Source of the DNA: Marsupella aquatica
Taxonomy: Eukaryota; Marchantiophyta
Assembly (NCBI GenBank): GCA_973895155.1
Contig: OZ316899.1
Span: forward strand, 12,524,001 to 12,588,000
Length of the DNA: 64,000 nt
Direction: 5' to 3'
The stretch's first letter is position 1; every line of letters starts with the position of its first letter. Under the pieces are notes generated by a model, which saw nothing but the letters and a program-made list of their open reading frames with translations, had not been told where the DNA came from and ran no database searches. Shown here one piece after another: positions 41,090 through 52,741 of this stretch. The translations under genes and the position numbers were made by a program.

Positions 41090-41935
41090 CTAAGCATAAC
41101 CGTTTCCTTTCATTGAGCCCATGACATGAATGGTTCTTGATTGCGCGGTAATGCCTTCTCGCTCTTTCCCTTCAGCCGGGACCCTGTTTGCCATAGACTT
41201 AGCTTCGCTTTTGGTTCCCATGAGCTCCTCTTCCGCATCAAAGAACTCATCGTCCAAGTCCATGAGCTCCTCTTCCGCATCGAAGAACTCATTGTCCATC
41301 AGCTCCCCTCCAAGGGACTTGATCCTCTTTGGCATCCCCAAGCCTGACTCTTCGGGGCCAGCAAACTTGCTTCCTGAACCCATGGACACCCCAGCAGTGT
41401 CAGTTTGGAAACTCCCTATTTCCATCTCGCCAGCCTCCCCCATCAACATGTGAGGGCCCTCTTTGTAAATCCGTTTCCTCTTGGATCTCTCCAAGATTGC
41501 CTCATGGATCTCCCGCCTCATGCTGCCAAAGAACTCGGCATTGGTAAACACTTGAGCCTATTGGTTCCAGAACTTCTCAGCTACAACCTCTGGGTACATA
41601 GCCTAGTCAACATCCTTGCCAAGCACCCAACCCGGATCCTTCATGATCGGTTTCCCTTTCTCCGGTTCTTTCTCAATCATTTCCTCTTCTTCGAACCTAA
41701 CCCTTCTTTCCTTGTCTCGAGTATCCCGCCTCTCTCAATCCCCTGATTGAGACGGAGTGTCATCCTCGTCGGTTTTCTTCCTTTTTGACTTGACCAAGGC
41801 ATCCCAACTAGCCCCAACCTCAATTGTTATCGCATTGATCAGTATCAGGTCACTCCATCCGGATCTCTCTCGCACCAGATCCGCCAAGCGCTTGTAAAAC
41901 TTGTCCGTTTCCATCACGGGGCCATCCAACTCCAC
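41090..41935 (-). pseudogene. Element G linker between Gag and protease
   Basis: Open stretches 41935-41735 and 41551-41090 in the same frame as the knuckle and protease. They are acidic and include a short repeated segment, EEELMD-type (about 41230-41290), whose DNA repeats roughly every 42 bp. No domain is recognised. Stops lie between the stretches. Confidence 0.5.
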
Positions 41936-41992
41936 ATTGTAAACATTTGCTTCCAGGTGCGAAGAGGACGCCTCTTTGACTCGCTTCCCAGC

Positions 41993-43133
41993 TCACTTCT
42001 CAGCCAAAGCCTTCATGCCTCCCTTGTTGGAGTTGAATTGAATCGGCTCCTCAGTATCGGCAAATGATATCTTTTTCTGACCAAATTCACCGATGAACTT
42101 GATCAGCCCTTTATCCGCAGCTTCCCTCAGGTCCAGGCACTCCCGTTTGTCATGCTCTTTGCTATTGCACCACATGCATGGCCAACTTTGCAACTCTCGC
42201 TTCCACTTGAGAGCACTCACAACCCTTGGTTTTTGGATTCTCAACCACATGTGCCACCAAGATCTTCAAGTTTTGCATCATTTCCGCGAGATCATCCACC
42301 AATGGTTTGATCTCATCCTTCGCTGGTTCTCGCTTCCCTTTCCTCAATGTTGGTTCCAGCGGCCTTAGGTCGAGAGTGGTAGCCTCCTTTTCCAGCTCTC
42401 ACTACCGGTGTTGATTGCTCACTTTTGACACCGCTTTCTCAACTTGGTTCCAGTTGTCAGACAAGGTAACTCTCGAAGGTTCCAGTAGCTCCATCGCGTT
42501 CTCAAGCTCCTCTCGAAGGTCCTCATCGGCTGCCCTCAAGAAGAGCGTCGAGCGCTGCAACTCGATGATCCCCACATCCCGCTTTGGTAACTGAGACACC
42601 CTTCTCTTGAACTCCCTTAGGAGCTCTTGCGGCCCCTTCAGATTCTTGTTCCTGTCATTCACCCAATCCAAGAAGGTAGCCTGCGTGACCCGATCATCAT
42701 CCTTCGCTTGGAACTCCTCTTTCATCTTCTGGTTGAAATCATCCTAGCCCTCAGCTGACTCAACGATAGTCCGCACCGTCAAACTCAACTCCTTCTCAAC
42801 TAGCACCATGAACTCTTTCACCGCCGTCCCTTTGTCCAACTTGTAGACAACTGCTTTTGTCAAGTAAGACTTAAGGTAGTTTGTCACATTTCTCCCATCG
42901 AACTGCCCATTCTCCTTCAGAACCTCTTGGAGACACCAAGTAGTTCTATTCGCTTCCCTGTTTGCCCTTTCCGCCTCAAGCTCTTCCTTCCTTATGGTTC
43001 TCATCATCGACATGACGATGCTTGAGATCCGATCGACTTTGTCATAGTCACCCATCTCATCCAATTGCCCCAAGGGATCCCCAATATGGTTGCCAATGTC
43101 GCAAGGACTTATAGTTAGGGGCTCCTCGGGCAA
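41993..43133 (-). pseudogene. Element G Gag with CCHC knuckle
   Basis: It starts in or just inside the 5' LTR edge (EEPLTISPCDIGNHIGD) and includes FDGRNVTNYLKSYLTKAVV, a TAG, then DDRVTQATFLDWVNDRNKN and LLREFKRRVSQLPKRDV. After a frame change, the ORF 42250-41993 carries one knuckle, CMWCNSKEHDKREC. The order and spacing are those of Gag although similarity to A and B is low. Gag would form the particle. Confidence 0.7.
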
Positions 43134-43944
43134 ACTGCGCGTTTCTGGCTACGATTGGGACAGGCAACAAGCACTTTTTGAAGCGAACTCTCACTCCTTA
43201 ATTTTTTTTACTTTTCTCACAAAGGTTACAATGGGTGCCCTCGAGTAAGCTTGCCCACAAGAGTCTGGTAGCTGGCCCTACGGTGGGCCGCTACCTCTAA
43301 CTTGTCGAGTTGAACTCCTTGAGTGACTATCTACTCAAGATCTGATGGAAAAACTCTCCTCCTTAGCTCACAAAACCAAAATTTGACTAGCTACTCCACT
43401 AGTCTAAAACAACTCTCACGGAACTCGGGCCTGGACCAACGAGGCTCCAAACTCAAGAAATCCCCGCGTGGATCAACAAGGCTCCAAACTTGAGAAATCC
43501 TCGCTCGGATTGACGAGGCTCCAAACTTGAGAAATCCCCGCCTGGATTGAAAACTCCACACCTGGATCCAACACTCGCACAGAACTCCAAAACCGCCGCA
43601 CAACAGTCGAGTTCCGCAGAACGGAGCGGAACTCATAGAAGGAAACTCAACAGATCTCAATAGACAACCGCCAACCTCAATGAGCCAAGGCTCAAGTCTT
43701 AAGTAGCATCGGAAACCCAACCATCCAGCCTGAGCCAGCTGCCATCAGCGAGGCTCATCCAAACTCCAAGCCTGGTGACTCACCCAAACACCAAACCTGG
43801 TGACGACGAGTCATCCAATCACCAAACCTCAATCCATCCAACCAAGCAACCCCTCCGAGTCAGCATGCACGCAACCCAACCGGGAGGCCTCGCCCATCAT
43901 CCCCTATAAAAGCCATTCCTGAGCCAAATTTTTTTGGCACGACA
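43097..43944 (-). repeat. 5' LTR of element G
   Basis: A direct repeat of 37082-37926. Its inner end on the minus strand is followed by TTGGCAACCATATTGG, the place of the primer-binding site, for which I cannot name a tRNA. Confidence 0.87.
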
Positions 43945-44058
43945 ACGTGAAAGCGCTTCCCACACTCTCCTACAATTCATATATAGAGGCTATCCATCAT
44001 TCTTGCACTTGGCTCTTATACAATCCATGAAGAGACACATACAACACAAATGTAATAG

Positions 44059-44114
44059 CCTCCCCTCCCCTCCCCTCCGCCCACGCCCCCCACCCCCACC
44101 CACCCACCCACCCT
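44059..44114 (+). repeat. C-rich low-complexity tract
   Basis: Irregular repeats of CCCCT followed by CCCAC units. A microsatellite-like tract with no coding meaning. Confidence 0.8.
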
Positions 44115-44832
44115 GTGCTTCTTAACACGAAAAAGGAATCAAACTTGAAGTCCAACTCAAGTCTTGATCACATAAGCCTCATAGCAAGAAATCCCTGCAA
44201 CTATAAATGTCACACCGTGGTGCTGGAACAAGAGTTTATGTTTAAAAGTAGGTACGCATAACGTGGAAATCGCTCTTCAGTCTCATTACCTAAAGGTCGT
44301 GTACAAGAACAATGGCAGATGCCAATACCAATCAAACTGGAAGATGAAGGATAAACTCTGCAAATCAAACATCTTTGTTGAGAATGTATTCAAGGTCGTT
44401 TGGTCATATCAAATCCAACAAAATGACATTCATACAAAATTAATCATACCTGGCTGAGGACTATTGCCTAAAGCAGTCCATATCCAAAAGTTCCATCGAG
44501 TCAGCTCCGTTCCCGTGTTGGGAATATGGAGCTCAATGGTACAGTTTTGAGAAATACAATCTTACCTGTTTGACAAAGGTTCAAATCAGTCTAAGTAGTG
44601 CAATCTTGCAGACCCCTCAAATTTCAAGTCTCATCTTTCCTTCCCATGGACTAAGGAAAGAATATTCATTACGTAAAGGCTCTATTGGGGAAACCTTGCC
44701 CGGGTAGAAGAATCTCAGCTCAGCGTAACAGTTGGAGGAAGCCCTAGAAGCATAGCAGTAGCAGTATCTTCTCCGAGATCAATTCCTCCTGCTGGACTCT
44801 TTTACGAATCATCCAAGCTTTGCCATCAAAAC

Positions 44833-45201
44833 TTGAGAATCAAAACTACAAGTTCTGAGAAGAAAAAGTATGAGAAGATCTTCCATCCAAACCCCAAAGC
44901 AACCCACCCTTACTGTGAGCGGGTGTGGCTTCAGCTGGAGGAGAAGCTGATCAATTACCAAGTGGAGAAAATCAACATGCGGTGCTACGGTGAGAAGCCG
45001 GATTGGTACAAGCGCATGGTGCCCTCAAGGTTGCTCCCAACGGTCATGCTGGACGGCGAGCTGCTCACAGAATCTATGGACATCATGTTGATTCTAGAGC
45101 TTAAGTTCTTAAGCTTTCACAAAATCAACTCCGCAGCACTTTGCTGCATACTAGTGGATAAATTTTCAGTCAAAGCATCCAAAACTGACATCCATAAGTG
45201 A
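44833..45201 (+). pseudogene. Glutathione S-transferase N-terminal-like exon
   Basis: The open stretch contains PYCERVWLQLEEKLINYQVE, RCYGEKPDWYKRMVPSRLLP and VMLDGELLTESMDIMLILE, the thioredoxin-fold start of a GST. The VPxxLLP proline and the TES motif used in glutathione binding are present. The usual CPYC is HPYC here. After LILE the sequence loses resemblance, so the exon may end at about 45100, but no good GT donor is seen. No C-terminal GST domain is found nearby. It may be one exon of a long-intron host gene or a fragment. Confidence 0.6.
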
Positions 45202-46600
45202 ATATTGCAGCTTACCAAAACATTGAAATTCATCTTCTAAACTTTTCTTCTGGATCACAAGAGAAGACATACTTGGCTGAACTAGAAAGAGGTCCAACTA
45301 GAGATGTTGACAAATTTCGAAGAAAGCAAAGCGAGTTGAGAACCTGTAACTACGGCCACATCAGAGGTTAATAACTAAAGGGATTGAAACATATCAACCA
45401 CAATAATAGTGCTAACAGATGGTATCGCCCCGCGAGAACTAAGATGACCAACATAGTAATGAGAAAGCTTTGTTACCAACTTGGAACCAGACCATATTAA
45501 GGGCAATGCCACATTATAATCATCCGATGAATCAAGTCCCAAGAAAGGCTCACCTCTTGCTCTAAACTCCGTGATAGCTTCTTGTCCATGCCTGCAAGCT
45601 TGCCTGAATCAATTAACCAACCATAGAAGTTGTAAGAAAGCGCAAGACAAAAACACTCCCTCCAAAGGTTGAGGCAGAATGTTAGAACCTCAAGGGATCA
45701 GGTGGAATAGAGCCCACGGTTCACTCCCCCTGAAACTACCGTTGATTTGAAAAGAAAACAATGACCAGAATCGATTTAGTGACTACAAGAGTTTAATTGA
45801 GGAATGCTTGTCCAGAAACTGCAACATACAACCCGTGCGCCAAGCTTTGAAGACTGAGAAACCATAAACTTGCTGAAAAACTGCTACGTGGTCCACGACA
45901 AAGGTCCAACCCAGTGTAACACTATAAGATCAAGAAAAAGACATAGGCGTGACTGCTGCAGAGGAAGGAGGACTATGCCACAAGACTCAATCATTAGCTG
46001 CCTCAGAAGTCATCAAACGCAAAGGAGTAGAAGACCGTTTAGACCATTACTCTGTAACGGAGTAGTTATCGATCTACACAAACACAAGACCTAGAAGTTG
46101 AGACTCACAAGAATAGGCCTCTAGCGCTCCTTGTATGAGGCAGTCGCCGAGGTTGACATTGGACAGGAAAGCGTTTATTCTGCACAAGAAAAGCGACAAA
46201 AATCAAATTACAATTCAACGTTCTTATGATATAAGGTCGACATGATGAAAGACTCTTTCACAAGAACTCTCAAACAATTGGCACATACACACATGTTGAA
46301 TAAATGCAGTACATAATAGCATGTTCAATTTCCATAATTATAATTGAACATTGGGGACCGACTTGGACAGAATTGGGACTAACAACCTCCAAACTTCCAT
46401 TAATAACAGAATCAAAGTACCAATGCCATACAAGACAACGAGGAAAAAAAGGAAACGAAAGGACATACAAATGTGAGAAGAAGCCTACCTTGCAAGCAGG
46501 GGGTATAACAGCGGTGACAGGAAACAGGTAACAGAATTCCTGTTATCAGGTAACTCTTAACTGGTAACAGGAAAGTCTTATGGTAAAAGTGTACTTTTTG
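45202..46600. other. No gene recognised
   Basis: No supported coding region on either strand. A small inverted repeat lies at about 46525-46575 (CAGGTAACAG / CTGTTATC). This may be intron or intergenic DNA next to the GST-like exon. Confidence 0.45.
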
Positions 46601-46611
46601 GCTAAGTTTGC

Positions 46612-47047
46612 CAAAAATTAACGTCATTTTCCACCACATCATCAAGTTGAATGTCTTCTTAGTGCCAAATGTGACGCGGTCAGATATAAGCCAAGGGTGT
46701 GGTCACAGCTGCAAAGAGAGGTTCCAAACCAAGTGTCCATCTGTTCTACACACAACTAGATTTTGTTGCGTCGGATGCTAACAATACCTCCTCATACGTT
46801 TATAACTACGTCCGACGTAACGGCGATGTCGGAGAAATCTAAGCGCCGATTGCCCCCATTTTAACGTCGCTGGAAACACGTTTAAAATTAACGTCTCTGG
46901 ATGAGCTGTCCTAAACGTCATTTTGGTCGTCGTTCAATATTAACGTCGTATTAGAGGACATAATGTGTTTAGGGTATAACAACGTCAATGTTTACGTCGT
47001 GGAGGGAGCCGTTAAAGTGGTAACGTTGCTCTGTAGGACGTTCCAAT
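46612..47047. repeat. AACGTC/GACGTT motif cluster 1
   Basis: Many copies of TAACGTC, ACGTCGT and GACGTT-type words in both directions, for example near 46612, 46862, 46889, 46912, 46941 and 46980. The cluster lies upstream of the plus-strand ORF at 47261. CACTA elements carry short subterminal motifs bound by their TNPA protein, which is one reading of these. Confidence 0.65.
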
Positions 47048-47260
47048 TGAATCAAGCCATGTTAGACGTTGAGTACATTGGTGTGGACGACTTGAATGAG
47101 GAGTAGTCCATGCTGACTCGAGTATAGCTTCGGTTTTCTATGGGAGGATTTTGGTTTAAGAGTGCTGAGACCAAAGTATGCTTGCGTTTGTGATTTTTGG
47201 AGAATGCACTCTTCCTGAGTACAGAGAAATTGCAGCGTGGGATAGACTCAGTATTCAATC

Positions 47261-47791
47261 ATGGTGCGCAAGTTCTTCAAGGATGTGCATTGTTGCTTCC
47301 TTCCACTTGGTGAAGAGGACAAGACTATCCGTGGGTTCTTTTGTCGGGGAGGCGTTATTGAGAAGTTGTGTACCTCAAAAACAGACTACTTGCTGGCCTA
47401 TACGTGGAAAGAAGTTGTTGAGCACTTCAATGACTACCATGGATTGATCGAGCACTTTGCAGAGACAGTTCATTTCATTTCTATCCGTTGGGTAGAGTGC
47501 TCAATTATGGCCAACAAACAGTTAGATCCAGGAGACTTCCTGCTACATCCAGGTGATGATCAGATGTTGGATGAGGCGCCCAACCCAGATGATGGGGAGG
47601 CATATCCACCTACATTGCCCAAATGTGAGCTGTCTCCGACTGAGCTTCACATTGTCTTGTATGATTACAAGGAAAGTTGTGCAGCTGAGGTTGAGGCTGA
47701 AAGGCTAAAGGTTGGGGAAGAGGTCGTCCGGAAGAAATGGAACCAGAGGCAGAGGCGTGATTCTTACAAAAGAAGGAAGGCAGATGATTGA
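47261..47791 (+). CDS. Unidentified ORF in the CACTA-like element
   Basis: A 176-residue ORF with ATG at 47261 and no interruption. The N-terminal half is globular and cysteine-containing (VRKFFKDVHCCFLPLGEEDK, FFCRGGVIEKLC), the middle is acidic and Pro-rich, and the end is strongly basic (VRKKWNQRQRRDSYKRRK), which could bind DNA or act as a nuclear signal. It sits between motif clusters 1 and 2 and converges with the transposase gene. I recognise no family. It could be an accessory transposon protein. Confidence 0.55.
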   Translation: MVRKFFKDVHCCFLPLGEEDKTIRGFFCRGGVIEKLCTSKTDYLLAYTWKEVVEHFNDYHGLIEHFAETVHFISIRWVECSIMANKQLDPGDFLLHPGDDQMLDEAPNPDDGEAYPPTLPKCELSPTELHIVLYDYKESCAAEVEAERLKVGEEVVRKKWNQRQRRDSYKRRKADD

Positions 47792-47999
47792 GGAGTACTA
47801 CTGGTCTGGTGAAGGAACTCCTTAAGTAGCAACAATCTGGATGTCAATGGATGAGGCAGTTTAGTGATTTGGCTAGGTTATAGTCGCTTTGTGGTGGACA
47901 TGCAATGTGCTTTGTAGGACCTTTGTATCTCTATATCATACTGAATCTGAATAAAGACTCCCTCATGTTTTTCATTTTGAATGCATGTGCCAATTAATG

Positions 48000-48272
48000 T
48001 CACCACTGTCATTAACATCGCGCGGATATAGTAACGTTGCAATACACGACGTCTTTGGTTTAATACGTACCCTAAAACAACGTAAGTTAGTTTAATGTCG
48101 TTTTAAGTGGAGAATCAACGTCGTGTGGAGTAACGTAAACTGGGTCGTGGCTAAATTAACGTCTTTGAAGGCTCAATAAAACGACGTTAATTGGAATTAA
48201 CGTCTGGCTGGTACGACGTAGTTTGAAGATACATTGGTCTACCGAACGTAATAGTCATACAACGACGTTACC
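48000..48272. repeat. AACGTC/GACGTT motif cluster 2
   Basis: Dense ACGT-core words (AACGTCGTG, TAACGTCTTTG, ACGACGTTAATT, AACGACGTTACC) in the gap between the 3' ends of the plus-strand ORF and the transposase gene. Confidence 0.65.
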
Positions 48273-48340
48273 CACAGATGCTACAAACCCACATGAAGGT
48301 GGCCATAACAAATATATACATGCACTGAATACATTTATGG

Positions 48341-51300
48341 TCATGGATCCATATCATCTACAATTACTGAAGCCATCAAACCCTTCCTCCGTCGTGGGAA
48401 GATGGGAATGACGATGGACCATCCTCTCATAGTGTGCATCGGAACCATAATACACTGATCCACCTGGCTAGGAAATACTATAGTGTCACTAACCTCAGTC
48501 CCAGATGGTGCTACACGAGTTGTGTCTACCCGATAGAACCCACACTCATCTTTCACCATGGTGGCTCTATGTGGAGGTGACATGATGGATTTGTGCCACC
48601 GCACCTCTAACACAATAGTAGTAAATGACCCAAAGTGAACGTCTAAAATATCCAATATAGTGCCACAATAGGGAATCTCAACATCACCTGGGTCTGTCAA
48701 CATGAACACTCCTGAGTTACATGTACTCTTCTTCATGTGATCTGTCCTCCAAGTGCGAAAGTGGTGCCCTAACTCATACATGTGTGTATGGGTCGTTGCC
48801 CACAACCCTGGTCCCCTAATGATGTTCTGTACATCAATGGGAATGGATAAGGGTCCATGCGCTGCAAGGAGCCTATCCATGCGCTCCAATGCCCATACGC
48901 AAAATAATGCATACCGTCGTGCAACTATCGGTTGCTGCTCCAAGAATGCACTGCAAAAAATGTATGAATCCATGAGAATATTGCGACCTCATCCACAGAA
49001 GTGCTCCTTGAACCCACTCTAACTTCTACACACATAGAATGTAGAACAACGTCTATTGTTAGATTAACATATATATAGAGTTGCATATATGTACCTATGC
49101 AACTCCCTCCACTGAGACATCTCTGGGCGATTTCCCAACACATAATTGTGGATCTATAGGCAAAGTATGTTGTCATGTAGTGAACGCTTTTTTGATGCAC
49201 CCATCAAACGCAACCCACCATTGTCATCATCTTGTGCCTCTTCCCAAGCTGTGGGAGCTTCTGTGTCCAAACTCCCTATCATCCCTCCGGAATAAAAGAG
49301 GCACTCCGACATGATATACCCCGTTGCCATACTTCCCTCTGGTCGAGCTGGTTGACGCACCATGGACTTGAGCACTTTCATGAAGCGCTCTACCCAATAC
49401 ATCCAACGTGCATGGACAGGACCAGCAATCGCGACCTCATCCACCAAGTGACATAGTAAATGCAATTGCGTGTCAAATATGCATGGGGGAAACACCTTCT
49501 CCATATTGCACATCACGCGAGATGACCTCTCCCTCATCAAAGGAATCTCAGACTCCTTTATCTCCTTAGCGCATACCCACCTATGTTCCTCCTCAAAACC
49601 ATCAAAGATTTTGTATATCAGATCCACATAGGGCCATAGAAAAATGAGTTTGAAATACTTGTTGAATTACATGGCTCCTCAAGCGGTAACAAGAACTTGC
49701 AAGAGAGCAATGGAAGAGAGGGTACGTTATCATACCTAAAAATGGAGCACATCTCATATATAGTCAGACGGAGTAAACGACGCTCCCGGGAATCATCACA
49801 ACAATGCAACACTGCTGGTAGCACATGTTGTATCAACTTGTGATAATCATGAGACTTCAACCCTATTGGGGGTATGTGATCATTCCTTGTAGTGCACCCA
49901 CAAAAACTAGCTCTGTAATGGCTAGGGAACTTCATCTCGCTTATCATCCCATTCATGTCCTTCAAAACCTCTCTTGGAAAAATCCAAGGACCAGGAGGTT
50001 TCTCCCCAGTACGTGTTATCCAACAACTCTTCACTACTCCAACCCTCTCAGCATCCTCTCGGACTCCACGAGTGTCATTCGTCCCATAAATGTGCTTCAC
50101 CAAGTTCTTAGCAACATTCACTTCAATGTGCATGGGGTCCAACAACCATCAAACCTGGAGTCTCTGGAAATTGAAATAACATATTGAATCAGTTGCAATC
50201 TCTAAATTAAGCATTTTATTGGTCTAATTTGCTGTAAAGGAACCATGCACTTCTATCACTTACCCTCCAATAAGGCAAGTCCCACATAGCTAAGCGTTGG
50301 TTTACTCCACAATCCTTGGGTTTCAGTAACTTTGCTTCCACCTTCTCTGCCATTTGAATTCGTCCTTCAGCTGAAGGGCCATTAGGACATGGCCGCACTT
50401 CAGTCTCTGCCCAATGTGTTGTGTTTTGTCGCAAGTGGTCATCCATTGCCAACCGGACCCTACTGCCCTCATATGTGGTTTTGTGCAGTAGTCTTGGGTA
50501 CCTCCCACGCAACTCTGGGCCACATGAAGGGCAAGCTGAAAAACCTGCCACCTTCAGGCCATATATTGTCCCCATACCTGCCATTTCATTGAACCATGTT
50601 CAGACCACAAATAACCCCAACACTTGCATTGTACATGACATTGTGCAAACAATAGTCATTGGGTTGCCCAATGAATTACCTGGACCATCTGTGGTGCAAT
50701 GAGTGATCATCACCCTCATATTGAAGGTCCTGCCATTGCCTGCTTCACGAGTGACATCTGTTGTCACTGCTCCAACCTCCCATAGATTATGTAGCTCTTC
50801 ATAAGCTGGAGCCAAACAGATATCAGGATTCTTACAGGCCTTGGGTCCAGGAATTATAGCTAATAGAAGCACATGACCCTTCTTCATTGCCAACCATGGA
50901 GGGATGTTTTGATTTATCAAAAGAACAGGCCAGATGGACTTAGGCTTCCGTCGTTGTTTATACGGGTTCACTCCATCGATTGCCAACCCCAAACAAACAT
51001 TTCTTGGCTCCTGGGCAAAATTTGGCCAAGTGGCATCAATGTGCTTCCACGTTGGACTATCTTGGTGGTATTGCATTATCCCTGGTGGGGATTTGTTCTC
51101 CACATGCCAAGTCTGTAGTGTGGATAAGTGCTTTTGTCGGTAGAGATGCTGAAGTTGGGGAGTGATTGGGAAATAACGAAAAACCTGCCAGATCCAATGT
51201 AACGTCGTCAATTTGACGACAATCACACTAAACGTCCTTCCACACTACGTATTATTAAAACTAACATCGTGGAGGACGACGTTTCTTACATACGATGTAC

Positions 51301-52294
51301 CATGCGACGTTAGTTATTGCATCCCATACGACGTAAAAACAAAAAAAACGTCAGGTGGAAAGACATAAAGTGAGATGGATGACGTAAAGTAATCAATTAC
51401 ATAGTCATGTACGACATTGTTTGAAAGAATGCAACGTTAAAAGTTGAACTTTCTTGTTCTCACATTGCGTTGAGGAAAACATTACCTTTTCTGCAATCTT
51501 GTCTCCAATGGCGTCTGGTCGATACCGTGGAAGCCTACAATGCTCCTCTGGGCAGTGAGTGTGATCCTTGTACACCCCTCTATACAAGATGCACCCACCT
51601 GGGCACATGTGGATAGTCTCTAAAGCCAATCCAATTGAGGCTAACAACTTCTTAGCCTCCCTCACACATCCAGGGAGAGTGTTTGGTTGGGGCAAGAGTT
51701 TTCCATGGAACAATTGGAAGAGTGCATCTGTATGGACATCTGAACCATTGAAAACTCCTTGCAAATTCAACATCAACAAAGTTGCACCCAACCTGGATTT
51801 GCAAAACCACAAACACCAGACTTTTTGCAGTTAGTCCAAGTAGCTAGATGGCATGCCTGGCACTACAACTTAGACTGCCCAATATTCACTGGATGAAATT
51901 CCAGAGTTGTGATAATTTTAGGACAACCTTACAGTGAGGATGGAGATCCCTCAAATAGTGGTGTTCTGGCTTCAGTCTCCAAGTGATCCCAATCTTCTTG
52001 ATCCACTTCCATGATAGGGTGCTCGGCGTCAGGTGCACGAGGTCCAAAGTGAACGTCAACAAGGTGGGCAAAGGCATCTTCTTCAAGGATAGGGTCATCT
52101 CCCTCATCTCCCTCGTCGTCAACATCATCATCCAACTCTCCATCATCATCCAACTCTCCATCATATGCGTCATGGTACTCCTCATCCTCATCGTCCATCT
52201 CATCATGGTCAAGGGGCTGACCCTCAGCATCCTCCTTGTCTGAGAAATGTAAGGTGGCACGTACATGAAAGGCACGGGCTGATGTAGTCATCAT
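48341..52294 (-). CDS. TNP2-like CACTA transposase (multi-exon)
   Basis: Coding segments run from 52294 to 48341 on the minus strand. The first (52294-51929) is very acidic. The next (51812-about 51490) has GSDVHTDALFQLFH, LPQPNTLPGCVREAKKLL and CPGGCILYRG, ending at a donor (AAAG/GTAATG). After the intron, 51188-50600 has ITPQLQHLYRQKHLS, RNVCLGLAIDGVNPYK, IWPVLLINQNIPPWL and LLAIIPGPKACKNPDI. Later segments show CPSCGPELRGRYPRLLH, MLDPMHIEVNVAKNL, LKSHDYHKLIQHVLPAVL, GPVHARWMYWVERFMKVLK and ARPEGSMATGYIM, all hallmarks of Transposase_21. The last (48973-48341) has SGVFMLTDPGDVEIPYCGTI, a DUF4216-like end. Exact splice sites of the later introns are not resolved. This is the enzyme that moves the element. 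Confidence 0.85.
51190..51430. repeat. AACGTC/GACGTT motif cluster 3, inside a transposase intron
   Basis: ACGT-core words (TAACGTCGTCAATTTGACGACA, GACGTTAG, ACGACGTAAA, AACGTCAGG) fall between the donor at about 51490 and the acceptor at about 51188, that is within an intron of the TNP2-like gene. Confidence 0.65.
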
Positions 52295-52741
52295 TGATGG
52301 GTGAGGTGTGGGAGTAATATGTACACCATCCTAGAGTTTTCAATATGCAATGACAAATCACAATTAGAGAAAGGGTTTCCGTGATAAAGCTTACAGTGAA
52401 ACATCAATAATGAAAAATGCAAGGGTCACCCCATAATGAATATGTCATGTACACATGTAAACATCAATGCCAATCATAATCTACGAGAATCTCTTCCCCT
52501 GCTCTAATGGTGCGGGTAGCATGTGTCAAGATGTAATGCGTGCATGCTATAGGCAACGAGGGTGACTCTGGTCATGGAACTCGTGCCACTCAGCGTTTGG
52601 CCTAAACCCTGAACGCCGAGAACCAATAGTGCTGTTGATGTAACCCGCCAAGTTCCCCGTGCGAGGTGGGTAACCATCAATCTGAGCATACCTAGGGTCC
52701 AACTTTAGTGACATGCCATATCAACTAAAGGTTGGGCACTG

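Larger units (their letters stand above)
37082..43944 (-). mobile_element. Gypsy-like element G without reverse transcriptase
   Basis: Bounded by direct repeats of 845 and 848 bp with TG...CA ends (TGTCGC... and ...GGCACGACA). ACGT flanks both outer ends, a 4-bp or imperfect 5-bp target duplication. On the minus strand it carries gag, a CCHC knuckle, an aspartic protease and an integrase zinc-binding remnant, then 1.9 kb of noncoding DNA, a polypurine tract and the 3' LTR. No RT, RNase H or integrase DDE core is found, so it would depend on a helper element. Stops interrupt the polyprotein. Confidence 0.8.

Noticed and set aside
37373-43720. Paired 109-residue ORFs in both element G LTRs
   Set aside because: They arise from the 37-bp tandem repeats and neighbouring LTR sequence, have no domain, and the apparent conservation is just LTR identity.
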